Of a DNA stretch of 64,000 nucleotides, positions 34,650 to 44,075 are shown one piece after another. A program made the translations under genes and the position numbers. The notes below the pieces were generated by a model. It saw only the letters and a list, made by a program, of their open reading frames with translations. It had not been told where the DNA came from and searched no databases. How positions within the stretch are numbered: the stretch's first letter is position 1; each line of letters begins with the position of its first letter. The DNA comes from Bacteroidetes bacterium GWB2_32_14. Its GTDB lineage: Bacteria > Bacteroidota > Bacteroidia > Bacteroidales > UBA12077. The stretch spans positions 27,377 through 91,376 of the forward strand of contig MENK01000009.1 of assembly GCA_001768235.1 (NCBI GenBank), written 5' to 3'.

Positions 34650-36257
34650 TTATTTTTTATGATATGATTCAGCCAATTCTATCGCTTTGTATGCATTAAC
34701 CAGGCCACCTGTAACAGAAAGATCTTTAAATTTGGTTGTTTTTCTTTTCTTCGAATCAGGGCCCGGTAAATAAACATCGTTTTCGCCATAATAATTTACC
34801 GAGTTTAATATAATTTCTTTTACTTCTTTAGCTGACAATTCAGGATAATATGACATAATTAATGCAGCAACACCGCTGACAATCGGGGACGAAAAGCTGG
34901 TTCCGCCAGCAGTTTCATATTCACTTTCGGGTTTTAAAGAATAAATATCAACACCCGGAGCAAATAAATCAACCGATTTTTTACCGTAGTTAGAGAAATT
35001 AGCAACAAATTTATAATCATTTTTAATTGTAGAAGCGCCAACGGTAATCCATGTATCAATTGCAATATTGTTATTAATATATTTCTCAGGATAATTTAAA
35101 ATCTTATCATTATCAGATGCATCGTTTCCGGCAGCATGAACTATCAATACCCCGTTTTTCTCTGCATACAAAGCAGCTTCATCAACCAAATGTTTTTGGG
35201 GTGATAACTCTTTTCCAAAACTCATATTAATTATTCTTGCTCCATTATCAACGGCATAGCGTATTGCATTTGCAACATCTTTATCACGTTCATCCCCGTT
35301 GGGTACAGTTTTTAAAGCCATTATCTTTACATCAGAAGCTACTCCGTTTATACCCAGATTGTTATTTCTTTTTGCAGCGATTATTCCTGAAACAAAAGTT
35401 CCATGATCAGCCTCTGGCCCATATACATTGTTATTTCCATAACCCGGGGTTAATTCTTCCACATTATCACCAATTATTTCCCTGGGGTTAAAATCAATAT
35501 TTAAATGATAATTTAAAATTTCATCGAAATGGTTTTCTGCTTCATCAAATATTTCTGTTTTAAATCCGTATTGGATAAACGGGTAAATAAACCTGATATC
35601 TTTTTTTAGTTCTTTATTGCAATTTCTTAAACTATCAAGATTGCTTAACGACATCTCTTTACCATCAAGTTCTTCAATAATTTTATTGTACGAAGTAAAA
35701 TATTTGTTTTTGTATTTTACCACGCCATTTTTTTGCATTTTAGCTCTTTTCAGCTCTTTCTCGTACGATTTTTTAGCTTTTTTATAAAGCTCTTTTTCTT
35801 TATCCTTTAATTGGCTCTTGTTGTTGTATTGCTTATAAACTCTTGTTATCTCGAGATTTTCATGTGATATATTTTCACCTTTATCATTGCCTAAATAATT
35901 CCATCCATGAATATCGTCAATATAACCATTCTGGTCATCATCCATGTTGTTACCTGGAATCTCGTCTTCATTTACCCAGATATTATCTTTTAAGTCTTCA
36001 TGGGTAATATCAACACCACCGTCAATAACAGCAACAATAACTGTTTTTGATTCTTTATTTGATAACAGATCGGTATATGCTCTTTCAACATCAGCTCCAT
36101 ATATCGTATCAAACCGGGGAGATTTGTTGTACCAGTTTAAAAATTTATTTTCTACCGGTTTACCATCACTTTCATCTGCATTCTGGGCAGCACTCTGAAA
36201 AGTAAAAATCACAAGCAGGATAATTACAATTCTTTTTAAACTAATAAAATTTGTCAT
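34650..36257 (-). CDS. Exported S8 family serine peptidase (subtilase) with long insert
   Basis: The 535-residue protein has a signal peptide to about residue 25. The catalytic residues are D79 (VIDGGVD), H285 (DHGTFVSG) and S454 (GTSFSSP). Between D79 and H285 are 206 residues, longer than in standard subtilisins; the middle of this insert is basic and helix-rich (KAKKSYEKELKRAK). There is no extra C-terminal domain. It acts outside the cytoplasm. The insert may be a regulatory or substrate-binding element. Confidence 0.9.
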   Translation of the reverse strand: MTNFISLKRIVIILLVIFTFQSAAQNADESDGKPVENKFLNWYNKSPRFDTIYGADVERAYTDLLSNKESKTVIVAVIDGGVDITHEDLKDNIWVNEDEIPGNNMDDDQNGYIDDIHGWNYLGNDKGENISHENLEITRVYKQYNNKSQLKDKEKELYKKAKKSYEKELKRAKMQKNGVVKYKNKYFTSYNKIIEELDGKEMSLSNLDSLRNCNKELKKDIRFIYPFIQYGFKTEIFDEAENHFDEILNYHLNIDFNPREIIGDNVEELTPGYGNNNVYGPEADHGTFVSGIIAAKRNNNLGINGVASDVKIMALKTVPNGDERDKDVANAIRYAVDNGARIINMSFGKELSPQKHLVDEAALYAEKNGVLIVHAAGNDASDNDKILNYPEKYINNNIAIDTWITVGASTIKNDYKFVANFSNYGKKSVDLFAPGVDIYSLKPESEYETAGGTSFSSPIVSGVAALIMSYYPELSAKEVKEIILNSVNYYGENDVYLPGPDSKKRKTTKFKDLSVTGGLVNAYKAIELAESYHKK

Positions 36258-36269
36258 AAGATTTAAATT

Positions 36270-36296
36270 AAAAAGAGAAAGTGTGTCTTTCTCTCG
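36270..36296 (-). terminator. Terminator after the asparaginase-like gene
   Basis: AGAGAAAG (36274-36281) pairs with CTTTCTCT (36287-36294), loop of five, with a U-rich stretch on the minus strand. Confidence 0.75.
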
Positions 36297-36317
36297 GAAT
36301 CGATAAAATTCTAAAAA

Positions 36318-37298
36318 TTATCTGAATATTGCAATATCTTTTTCGCCTGTTGATTTGGAATAAGCCCTAAACATCATGTTGGTGTTAAAAACCAGGGCAA
36401 TATTGCCATCTTTATCAACAGCAATTATCCCTCCTTCGCCATTTGCATCAACCAATTTCTTCATTACAACAAGATTTGCCGCTTCAATCAGGCTTAAACC
36501 TTTATATTCCATAAGAGCAGAAATATCATGAGCCACAGTATAACGAATAAAAAACTCACCATGCCCGGTAGCAGAAACTGCGCAGGTGTTATTGTTGGCG
36601 TAATTTCCTGCTCCAATTATGGGAGTATCACCTATTCTGTTGTACCTTTTATTTGTCATTCCCCCTGTTGATGTCCCTGCTGCAAGGTTTCCATACTTAT
36701 CGAGAACTACACAACCTACAGTTCCATGTTTCTCCGATTCAATAGCTTTTTGCAATCCATTCCACCGTTCATCGGTATAAAAATATGATGAATCAACAAT
36801 TTCCAGTCCCTGGATTTTTGCAAATTCAGAAGCTCCTTTACCCGATAATAAAACATGTTCCGAGTTTGTCATTACTTTAATAGCAGCCGATATAGGGTTT
36901 TTAATATCTCCAACACATGTAACTGCTCCTGCTCTTAAATCGGAGCCAAGCATTATAGATGCGTCCATCTCGTTATGTCCATCACGAGTAAATACAGAAC
37001 CTTTTCCCGCGTTAAAAAGCGGGCAATCTTCCATGTAATTAATTGTTTTTTCAACCGCTTCCAAACATGTTCCTCCTGATTTAAGAATATTTTCGCCAAT
37101 AGCAAGAGCTTCGGCTAACTTTTCTTTATATTCTTTTTGTTTATCTTCGCCCAAATCGGTATGGCCGGCATTTCCTGCTCCTCCATGCAATACAATAACA
37201 TATTCCGGTTTAATCGTTTCTTTTGGATTATTGCTGCAACTGCTTAAAAAAAGAACCATTGAAGCAAAAACAAAACTTAAAATTAAATTCCCTTTCAT
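36318..37298 (-). CDS. Lipoprotein isoaspartyl peptidase/L-asparaginase (Ntn hydrolase)
   Basis: The 326-residue protein has a lipoprotein signal ending FLSSC, then the type-2 asparaginase pattern: VLHGGAGNAG, NAGKGSVFT, MDASIM and the self-cleaving nucleophile T193 in HGTVGCVVLD. Maturation splits the chain just before T193. It hydrolyses isoaspartyl dipeptides or asparagine. The surface-anchored form suggests peptide scavenging, and the neighbouring subtilase would fit the same role. Confidence 0.92.
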   Translation of the reverse strand: MKGNLILSFVFASMVLFLSSCSNNPKETIKPEYVIVLHGGAGNAGHTDLGEDKQKEYKEKLAEALAIGENILKSGGTCLEAVEKTINYMEDCPLFNAGKGSVFTRDGHNEMDASIMLGSDLRAGAVTCVGDIKNPISAAIKVMTNSEHVLLSGKGASEFAKIQGLEIVDSSYFYTDERWNGLQKAIESEKHGTVGCVVLDKYGNLAAGTSTGGMTNKRYNRIGDTPIIGAGNYANNNTCAVSATGHGEFFIRYTVAHDISALMEYKGLSLIEAANLVVMKKLVDANGEGGIIAVDKDGNIALVFNTNMMFRAYSKSTGEKDIAIFR

Positions 37299-37390
37299 AT
37301 ACTTATAGTTTTAATGGATACAATTTAATAATAAAATAACAACCTTATTTTAATATTGTATTATTTTTACAACTTAAAATTTATTTTATT

Positions 37391-39223
37391 ATGTTACAAC
37401 GGCTTAAATTATTTGGCTTGTACACTATTTATTGGTTAGCATTCTTCGTTTTCGCACGATTGTTTTTTTTGCTTTACAGTTCAGCTTTATCGTTTGATAT
37501 TCCAATAAAAGAATGGTTCCTGATTTTTATTCATGGTTTTAAATTAGATATTTCTGCTACAGGATATATAATGGCAATAATATCTTTTGTACTTATGTTC
37601 ACAAGCTATAGTAAATCAACCTTTATCCGCCCTGTTTTTAATATAGTTACATTTTTATTTCTTTTTTTTAGCTTAACCGTTGTGGTTTCCGATGCTGAAT
37701 TATATCGGCACTGGGGCTACAGAATGGATGCAACACCATTATTATATATTTTAAAACCCAAAGAAGCTATGGCTTCGGTTGAAGTGTGGCTTACTATAAT
37801 TCTGGTTATTTCAATTCTGGCTTTACTTATATTCTGGCTAATTATTTATTCCAAAATTATTACGAAAGCCCTTTTAAAAATTGAAAGAAATGGATTTCAG
37901 AGTATAATTCTTTTTTTAATTATTACAGCATTCATGATAATCCCTGTTCGAGGAGGTATTGGAATTGCTCCAATGAACACGGGAAAAGTATATTTCAGCA
38001 AAAATAATTTTTCGAATCATGCAGCAATAAATGTTGTTTGGAATGTTGTTCATTCGCTTATTTATAAAAATAATTTAGAGAAGAATTATGAGTTTATGAA
38101 TACGAGTGAAGCCGAAAAAATTGTTTCCGAATTAAATTATCAAAACGGGAAAAACAGTTCTGTTTTAAAAAACAACAGGCCAAACATTGTAATAATTATT
38201 CTCGAAAGTTTCTCTTCTAAAGTTGTTGAATCGCTTGAAGGTAAATGGCCCGTTGCAAAAAATCTGAATCAGCTTGCTAAAGAAGGAATTTTATTTACAA
38301 ATTTTTATGCCAATGCCGACAGAAGCGATAAAGGAATTGTATCCATATTAAGCGGATATCCTGCACAGCCTATGGCATCAATAATAAAGTTTCCCAAGAA
38401 AACACAAACACTGCCATTTATTAATCAAGAGCTTGAAAAATCAGGTTACGAATCTTGTTTCTATTATGGTGGCGATATCGACTTCGCTAACATGCGTTCT
38501 TACTTTATAAATGCCGGATTTGATAAAATTATCTCTGATAAAAATTTTGAGTCGAAATACAATACATCAAAATGGGGAGTACATGATGAACACATGTTTG
38601 ATAAATTATATTCTGATATACAAACAGATAAGCAACCGTTTTTTAAATCCATATTTACATTAAGCAGTCACGATCCGTTCGAAGTTCCCGGTAAAACTGT
38701 TATTGAAGGAAACGACAGGGCATCAAAATACTTGAATTCTATACATTATTCTGACAGTTGCCTGGGAGATTTTTTTACTAAAATTAAAAAAACCGAAACC
38801 TGGAACAACACCTTGTTTATACTGGTTGCCGATCATGGTAGCGGAAGGCCCGGAAATAACCCGATATATGCTGTCGATAAATACAAAATCCCTATGTTGT
38901 GGATTGGTGGAGCATTAAAGGATTCTGCATTTTGGGTAAATACTTATGGATCTCAAACAGATATTGCCAAAACTTTATTAAATCAAATGGGTATCGAATC
39001 AGGAATGTTTTCTTTCAGCAAAGACATATTCAATAACTCCGGAACTAATTATGGCTATTATGTTTACAATGATGGTTTTGCTTTTATAAACGATTCTGCA
39101 ACCGTTGTTTTTGATAACAGTAAAAACGGGCTTCTTTTTTCAAATGGTATAAATACTGAAGAAATCCTTTTAAAGGGAAAAGCTTTATTACAAATAACTG
39201 CTAAAGATTATTTAAACCGCTAA
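37391..39223 (+). CDS. LTA-synthase-family membrane sulfatase
   Basis: The 610-residue protein has about five membrane helices in the first 190 residues, then a sulfatase-fold ectodomain: NIVIIILESFSS (metal-binding E), DRSDKGIVSILSGYPAQP around the nucleophile, and VADHGSGRPGN (metal aspartate and histidine). Such enzymes transfer or remove phospho-alcohols on polymer or lipid heads. A second family member ends at the left edge of the window. Whether it makes LTA or modifies lipid A cannot be said. Confidence 0.88.
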   Translation: MLQRLKLFGLYTIYWLAFFVFARLFFLLYSSALSFDIPIKEWFLIFIHGFKLDISATGYIMAIISFVLMFTSYSKSTFIRPVFNIVTFLFLFFSLTVVVSDAELYRHWGYRMDATPLLYILKPKEAMASVEVWLTIILVISILALLIFWLIIYSKIITKALLKIERNGFQSIILFLIITAFMIIPVRGGIGIAPMNTGKVYFSKNNFSNHAAINVVWNVVHSLIYKNNLEKNYEFMNTSEAEKIVSELNYQNGKNSSVLKNNRPNIVIIILESFSSKVVESLEGKWPVAKNLNQLAKEGILFTNFYANADRSDKGIVSILSGYPAQPMASIIKFPKKTQTLPFINQELEKSGYESCFYYGGDIDFANMRSYFINAGFDKIISDKNFESKYNTSKWGVHDEHMFDKLYSDIQTDKQPFFKSIFTLSSHDPFEVPGKTVIEGNDRASKYLNSIHYSDSCLGDFFTKIKKTETWNNTLFILVADHGSGRPGNNPIYAVDKYKIPMLWIGGALKDSAFWVNTYGSQTDIAKTLLNQMGIESGMFSFSKDIFNNSGTNYGYYVYNDGFAFINDSATVVFDNSKNGLLFSNGINTEEILLKGKALLQITAKDYLNR

Positions 39224-39345
39224 TATTTTATTCCCGTTTTTTGAACAAATCCCAACCATTTCTGTTTGGCTGATAATTATATGCTTGAAATGCAGCAAAA
39301 GATTCAGTATATTTACTTTTATTTAATCAACTAAATACCCTTGTT

Positions 39346-40338
39346 ATGGCAAACTTATCAGTAAACTATTTGGGATTAAAACTTAAAAACCCGATAATTG
39401 CTTCAAGTTCGGGATTAACAAACACACTTGCCGACATCAAAGAATTTGAAGAAAAAGGTGCTGCAGCAGTTGTTCTTAAATCCATCTTCGAAGAGGAAAT
39501 TCGTCGTGAGCTCGAAAAAGACCTGTCAAAAATGGGCAGAGCCGATTTTTTGTATCCCGAAACAATGGATTATTACGATAATTATGCCACTGACGACAGC
39601 CTTACAAACTACTTAAAACTGATTCGTGATGCAAAAAACACGGTAAAAATCCCCATAATTGCAAGTATAAACTGTGTAACTGCCGAGAAATGGCCATATT
39701 ATGCAGAAACATTACAGGATGCCGGGGCTGATGCCCTGGAGTTAAATGTTTTTGTTATGCCTTCTGATTTTAATAAATCTGCAGGCAATAATGAGCAAGT
39801 TTATTTTGATATCATAAAAGAAGTTAAGAAACATGTAAAAATTCCTGTTTCGTTAAAAATCAGCTATTACTCAGCAAACCTGGCAGCATTTATTCAAAAA
39901 CTTTCTAACTCGGGAATAGAAGGCCTGGTATTGTTTAACCGGTTTTACAGCCCCGATATCGATATCAATAATTTTGAAGTTTTATCAACCAATGTAATGA
40001 GTACTCCTGCAGAATTATCAATTTCACTTCGCTGGATTGCCATAATGTCGGGAAGAGTCGGATGTGATTTAGCTGCTTCGACAGGTATTCACGATGGAGC
40101 TGCAATAATCAAGCAACTTCTTGCAGGTGCTAACGCTGTTGAAATTGCATCTGTTTTTTATAAAAACGGGAAAGGCCAGATTCAAACCATGCTGAACGAT
40201 ATTACAGAATGGATGAACCAGAAAGGGTACAAATCAATTGATGACTTTAAAGGAATATTAAGCCAGAAAAATATAAAGAATCCCGCGGCATACGAGCGAA
40301 TGCAATTCATGAAATATTTCGCGGGAAAAGGGTTGTAG
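39346..40338 (+). CDS. DHOD-like flavoprotein (not a pyrimidine enzyme)
   Basis: The 330-residue TIM barrel has the dihydroorotate-dehydrogenase-like start (NLSVNYLGLKLKNPIIASSSGLTN) and FMN-binding glycines near the end (ASTGIHDGAAIIKQLLAGANAVEIAS). The class 1 motif NxSCPN is replaced by LNVFVMPSDFN, and no catalytic base Cys or Ser stands in the usual place. This matches the Bacteroidota group called DHOD-like, whose substrate is unknown. Confidence 0.85.
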   Translation: MANLSVNYLGLKLKNPIIASSSGLTNTLADIKEFEEKGAAAVVLKSIFEEEIRRELEKDLSKMGRADFLYPETMDYYDNYATDDSLTNYLKLIRDAKNTVKIPIIASINCVTAEKWPYYAETLQDAGADALELNVFVMPSDFNKSAGNNEQVYFDIIKEVKKHVKIPVSLKISYYSANLAAFIQKLSNSGIEGLVLFNRFYSPDIDINNFEVLSTNVMSTPAELSISLRWIAIMSGRVGCDLAASTGIHDGAAIIKQLLAGANAVEIASVFYKNGKGQIQTMLNDITEWMNQKGYKSIDDFKGILSQKNIKNPAAYERMQFMKYFAGKGL

Positions 40339-40375
40339 TTAAATGGTATAAGGTATAAGATTAATATTTATTTTG

Positions 40376-40412
40376 TGATCTTTGCGACTTAGCGTCTTTG
40401 CGGTAAGTAAAA
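40376..40412. repeat. Intergenic phrase with internal repeat
   Basis: GATCTTTGCGACTTAGCG is followed by TCTTTGCGGTAAG, so CTTTGCG occurs twice. This kind of intergenic phrase recurs in many Bacteroidota genomes (from memory; a search is needed). Confidence 0.35.
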
Positions 40413-40427
40413 AAGTTAAAATTTAAA

Positions 40428-40457
40428 AGCATCCGGAATTTTTCGGGTGTTTTTATT
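40428..40457 (+). terminator. Terminator after the DHOD-like gene
   Basis: CATCCG (40430-40435) pairs with CGGGTG (40444-40449) with one G-U pair, followed by TTTTTATTTTA. Confidence 0.65.
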
Positions 40458-40497
40458 TTATTGCTTATTTTTATGAATTCACCATTTATAGATTTAT

Positions 40498-41871
40498 ATG
40501 TATGCAATTGTTGATATTGAAACTACAGGTTTAAGCCCGCAAAGAGATAAAATTATCGAGATTGCAATTTATATTCACGATGGCACAAAAATTATTGATG
40601 AATATTCTACATTAATAAATCCCGAAATATATATATCGGAATATATAACCCGCATTAATGGCATAACCAACCAGATGGTTGCCAATGCGCCCAAATTCTA
40701 CGAAATTGCTAAGGATATCGTTAATCTTACAGAAAACAGAATATTTGTAGCCCACAATGCTTCTTTCGATTATAATTTTATACGAAGTGAGTTTAAAAGT
40801 TTAGGTTATGATTTCAACTGCAACAAACTTTGTACTGTAAAGTTAAGTCGCAAAATAATCCCTAAACAAAGTTCATATAGTTTGGGAAATCTGTGTAATT
40901 CGTTAAACATACCTTTAAATAATCGCCACAGGGCATCTGGTGATGCTTTGGCTACAACCCGCCTGTTCGAATTCCTGTTACAAAAGGATGAAAGCCTGGG
41001 ACAACAGAAATCATCAAAGTTTTATAATATTGAAGCTTCAAAAATTTCAGGTTTACCTGAAGAAACAGGAGTTTATTATTTTCATAATCAACAGGGAGAT
41101 ATTATATATATTGGAAAAAGCAAAGATATTCGTTCTCGTGTATTTGCACATTTCAGTAACGAAAGCACATCAAGGGCATTAAAAATGGCCAATGAGATAT
41201 TTGATATTTCATTTGAATTAACCGGAAGTGAGCTAATTGCACTATTGTTAGAATCGAACGAAATAAAAAACCATAAACCCAAATACAACAGGCAACAACG
41301 AAGGGCAACAAGTAATTCAGGGATATTTACCTATATAAATGAGTACAACTACATCTGTTTCCGGGTGGAAAGCATTGAGAATGAGATTCCATTAATATCA
41401 TTTAATTCAAACAAAGAAGCTAAAGAGCGTTTGTTCGAGTTAGCAGAGAAATACAAGTTATGCCAAAAGCTATGTGGTTTATACGAATCGCACGGGGCTT
41501 GTTTTTATTACCAGATTCAACAATGTAACGGAGCCTGCATCCAGCAAGAGCCTGTGAGGCAATACAATTCCCGGGCACAAAGAATGATTTCGGATTTAAG
41601 TATGGAATGGAAAGATTTTTTAGTTATTGACAAAGGAAGAACCGAAAATGAGCGTTCCGTGGTACAGGTTGCCAATGAAAAATACATGGGTTTTGGATAT
41701 ATTGATATAGATTGTATTCAAAACAATCCCGAAAACCTGATTGATTCAATTAAAAAATATCCCGACAATAAAGATGTTAAGCAAATAATAAAATCCTACC
41801 TGCGGCAACACCGTGTAGAAAAAATAATAACTCCAGAATCAACCGAATTTGGGGATAAAATATCAGACTAA
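40498..41871 (+). CDS. DnaQ-like exonuclease fused to a GIY-YIG nuclease
   Basis: Two nucleases in one chain of 457 residues. The first (about 1-165) is a DEDDh exonuclease: D6-x-E8 in IVDIETTGL, AHNASFDYNF, and HRASGDA. The second (from about 182) is a UvrC/Cho-type GIY-YIG domain: TGVYYFHNQQGDIIYIGKSKDIRSRV. The C-terminal third continues in UvrC fashion. The combination suggests a structure-specific repair nuclease with trimming activity. No helix-hairpin-helix pair is seen at the end. Confidence 0.88.
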   Translation: MYAIVDIETTGLSPQRDKIIEIAIYIHDGTKIIDEYSTLINPEIYISEYITRINGITNQMVANAPKFYEIAKDIVNLTENRIFVAHNASFDYNFIRSEFKSLGYDFNCNKLCTVKLSRKIIPKQSSYSLGNLCNSLNIPLNNRHRASGDALATTRLFEFLLQKDESLGQQKSSKFYNIEASKISGLPEETGVYYFHNQQGDIIYIGKSKDIRSRVFAHFSNESTSRALKMANEIFDISFELTGSELIALLLESNEIKNHKPKYNRQQRRATSNSGIFTYINEYNYICFRVESIENEIPLISFNSNKEAKERLFELAEKYKLCQKLCGLYESHGACFYYQIQQCNGACIQQEPVRQYNSRAQRMISDLSMEWKDFLVIDKGRTENERSVVQVANEKYMGFGYIDIDCIQNNPENLIDSIKKYPDNKDVKQIIKSYLRQHRVEKIITPESTEFGDKISD

Positions 41872-41987
41872 ACCTGTTCGGGGAATGTAAAAATGAAAAA
41901 TAAAGTAATTCTTAAAATTTTATTTCTTACAAGACAGGTATTTGCTTGAAAAACAATTATTTATAATGCCATACTGGCAAATGCTTT

Positions 41988-43232
41988 TTATTTTAGTCCA
42001 AATACAAAAGGCAGAATAAATATCACAATAATTGTCCAAACTGCATATATTGTCAAATACTTTGCTACTGTTTGCTCTACCATATCTAATTGCTTACGCT
42101 TAAAATATGACTGGTATAAGTTCCTGGCAATAAGTATCAGGTTGACAAAAATCAGGATATTTGAAACCAAAACTACAGTCCGGTTTGGAGTTAATCCGTT
42201 GGTAACTCTCGAAATTATTGCGATTAATGCTATCGAATTAATCACTATTGCCAATGTAGCCAATAAGAACAAGATAAATACGTTACCATTCTTCTCTTTT
42301 GATTTGTCAAGTTCTGATACAGAAAATACAATTATTGCCAATACTGCTAAAAGCATAATATTAAACAACAGTAATAAATCTCTATCCTCTAAAATATTGC
42401 TTGTGGAAAAAATCAATGAAACCAAATAAACAACAAGAGTTATCAGAACCAGGGGAGTAAAAACCCTTGCAATTACAGGAGCTATTTTGTTTGTAAGATT
42501 TGGATATAATCGTATCAAATAAAATGAAATTATTGGTGCAGCCACACCACCGACTAATGCTACATATTCAAGATAAAAATTTTCAATGTTCATATTTATA
42601 ACCGAGAATAATCCTATAGTAATGCCGGTGAGCAATCCGCCGGCAATAAGAATTAAACCAGTCATTATAAGTAATTCGCCATTAAAACGTATAAATTCAA
42701 TTCGTTTGGCCGTGTTTTTATAATCGAAAGAAATAAATGCCAATCCAAATAAACACCATAAAAATAATGGAGCATGAATCAAAGAAAGCATGATTGAATC
42801 ACTTTCCGTGTTTGGTAAAAGGTTAATAAAAAGAGTTAATATCAACGCGATTAATCCATAAATCAGAATCCTCCTTTTGTCAAAAACCCGGTTTTGCCAA
42901 AAAGTGTAAAGAATAATCCCATTGAATACAATTATTGCCAAATTCCTTGTATAAAAGAATTCAACGTTTATTTGAGAAAATAACTCCGGTAGTTTTACCA
43001 ATAACCCGGTAACAAGAGATAGCAGAATTACTATCAATAAATCCGATTTTGAAAATCCTTTACTTTTTATCTCTGTTTCAGAAGCTAAACGAACTTTCCA
43101 AAACCTAACCAAATCTGTATTGTAATCATCAGAAATATCGGCAAATGACTTGCGAAAATCCTGTTTATTCTCCTGATACAATTTCTCGAGATTTTCAGGA
43201 TTATTTATATTCTCAATTATGTTTTTTTTCAT
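41988..43232 (-). CDS. Polytopic membrane protein, DUF4153-like
   Basis: The 414-residue protein has a soluble N-terminal stretch of about 60 residues and then about 11 hydrophobic helices. The spacing and short polar turns (LYPNLTNKI, SELDKSKEKNG) fit the DUF4153 family, which has no assigned function. It lies downstream of the Bat operon, 31 bp after the last Bat gene on the same strand, so it may be co-transcribed. Confidence 0.7.
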   Translation of the reverse strand: MKKNIIENINNPENLEKLYQENKQDFRKSFADISDDYNTDLVRFWKVRLASETEIKSKGFSKSDLLIVILLSLVTGLLVKLPELFSQINVEFFYTRNLAIIVFNGIILYTFWQNRVFDKRRILIYGLIALILTLFINLLPNTESDSIMLSLIHAPLFLWCLFGLAFISFDYKNTAKRIEFIRFNGELLIMTGLILIAGGLLTGITIGLFSVINMNIENFYLEYVALVGGVAAPIISFYLIRLYPNLTNKIAPVIARVFTPLVLITLVVYLVSLIFSTSNILEDRDLLLLFNIMLLAVLAIIVFSVSELDKSKEKNGNVFILFLLATLAIVINSIALIAIISRVTNGLTPNRTVVLVSNILIFVNLILIARNLYQSYFKRKQLDMVEQTVAKYLTIYAVWTIIVIFILPFVFGLK

Positions 43233-43263
43233 AGTTGTAGTGTTTTTACTAAAGAAATCAATA

Positions 43264-44019
43264 CTATATAATTTCTATATCTGAGCTCTTGAGCCAGCCT
43301 TTGCTCCCATCGCTGAGTTTTATTTCTTTCCATTCCGAAATTTCGTCTGTAATCCAAACTTTTGTTCCCTCGTGAATTACGAACAAGTCGGTACCGCTAA
43401 AATCGGGTGAACTTTTAACTGTAACCGACGGGTTCATGATTATTGCAGAATCGTTTTTAATAATTTTTTGCTTTTGATTATAAGAACAATAAAATGAAAG
43501 TATTGAAGTAAAAATGATAATTATTCCAAACCAAAAAGATAATTTTTTTAAGCCATATCGTCGGGTATAAAGGAAAATTGAAATAAATACCAATGCAATT
43601 ATAAAAGATACAATACTAATTTTAGCCCATAAATCAGAACTAAACAGGTTTATAAAACTTTTTCCCCAGGCTGTAATAAAAAAAACGGGTATTTTCTCAA
43701 TTTTATCTAACACGTTTCTGTTGGCAAGTTCAAGGTTATAAGCTATATCATCGTTATGTGGTGCAAGTTCGGCAGCTTTTTCGTAATAGAGAATGGCCTG
43801 TGCAATTTTATTTAATTTATAATATGTATTTCCCATATTATAATAGAGTTCGGCCGAATGTAATCCGCGATTATTAATTACCTGATAGGTTTCAATCGCT
43901 TTTTCAAAATTATTTTTTACAAAATAATCATTTGCTTTTACCCATAACGAATCGGTATTTTGAGCCTGAACACCAAAAACTGCTAAAAAATATAATGCTG
44001 TAAAAATTAATTTTCTCAT
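43264..44019 (-). CDS. batE: BatE: TPR plus SH3-like protein
   Basis: The 251-residue protein has a signal peptide, a TPR block (AELYYNMGNTYYKLNKIAQAILYYEKA at about 56-82), two membrane helices near 135 and 162, and a C-terminal SH3-like beta domain (GTKVWITDEISEWKEIKLSDGSKGWLKS). It is the last Bat gene. Bat proteins form an inner-membrane complex linked to oxygen tolerance and envelope integrity in Bacteroides and Leptospira; the mechanism is not known. Confidence 0.9.
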   Translation of the reverse strand: MRKLIFTALYFLAVFGVQAQNTDSLWVKANDYFVKNNFEKAIETYQVINNRGLHSAELYYNMGNTYYKLNKIAQAILYYEKAAELAPHNDDIAYNLELANRNVLDKIEKIPVFFITAWGKSFINLFSSDLWAKISIVSFIIALVFISIFLYTRRYGLKKLSFWFGIIIIFTSILSFYCSYNQKQKIIKNDSAIIMNPSVTVKSSPDFSGTDLFVIHEGTKVWITDEISEWKEIKLSDGSKGWLKSSDIEII

Positions 44020-44075
44020 CTCTCAAAATTATTATATAACTATAATTAATCTATACTAACAACCCATCATCATTT

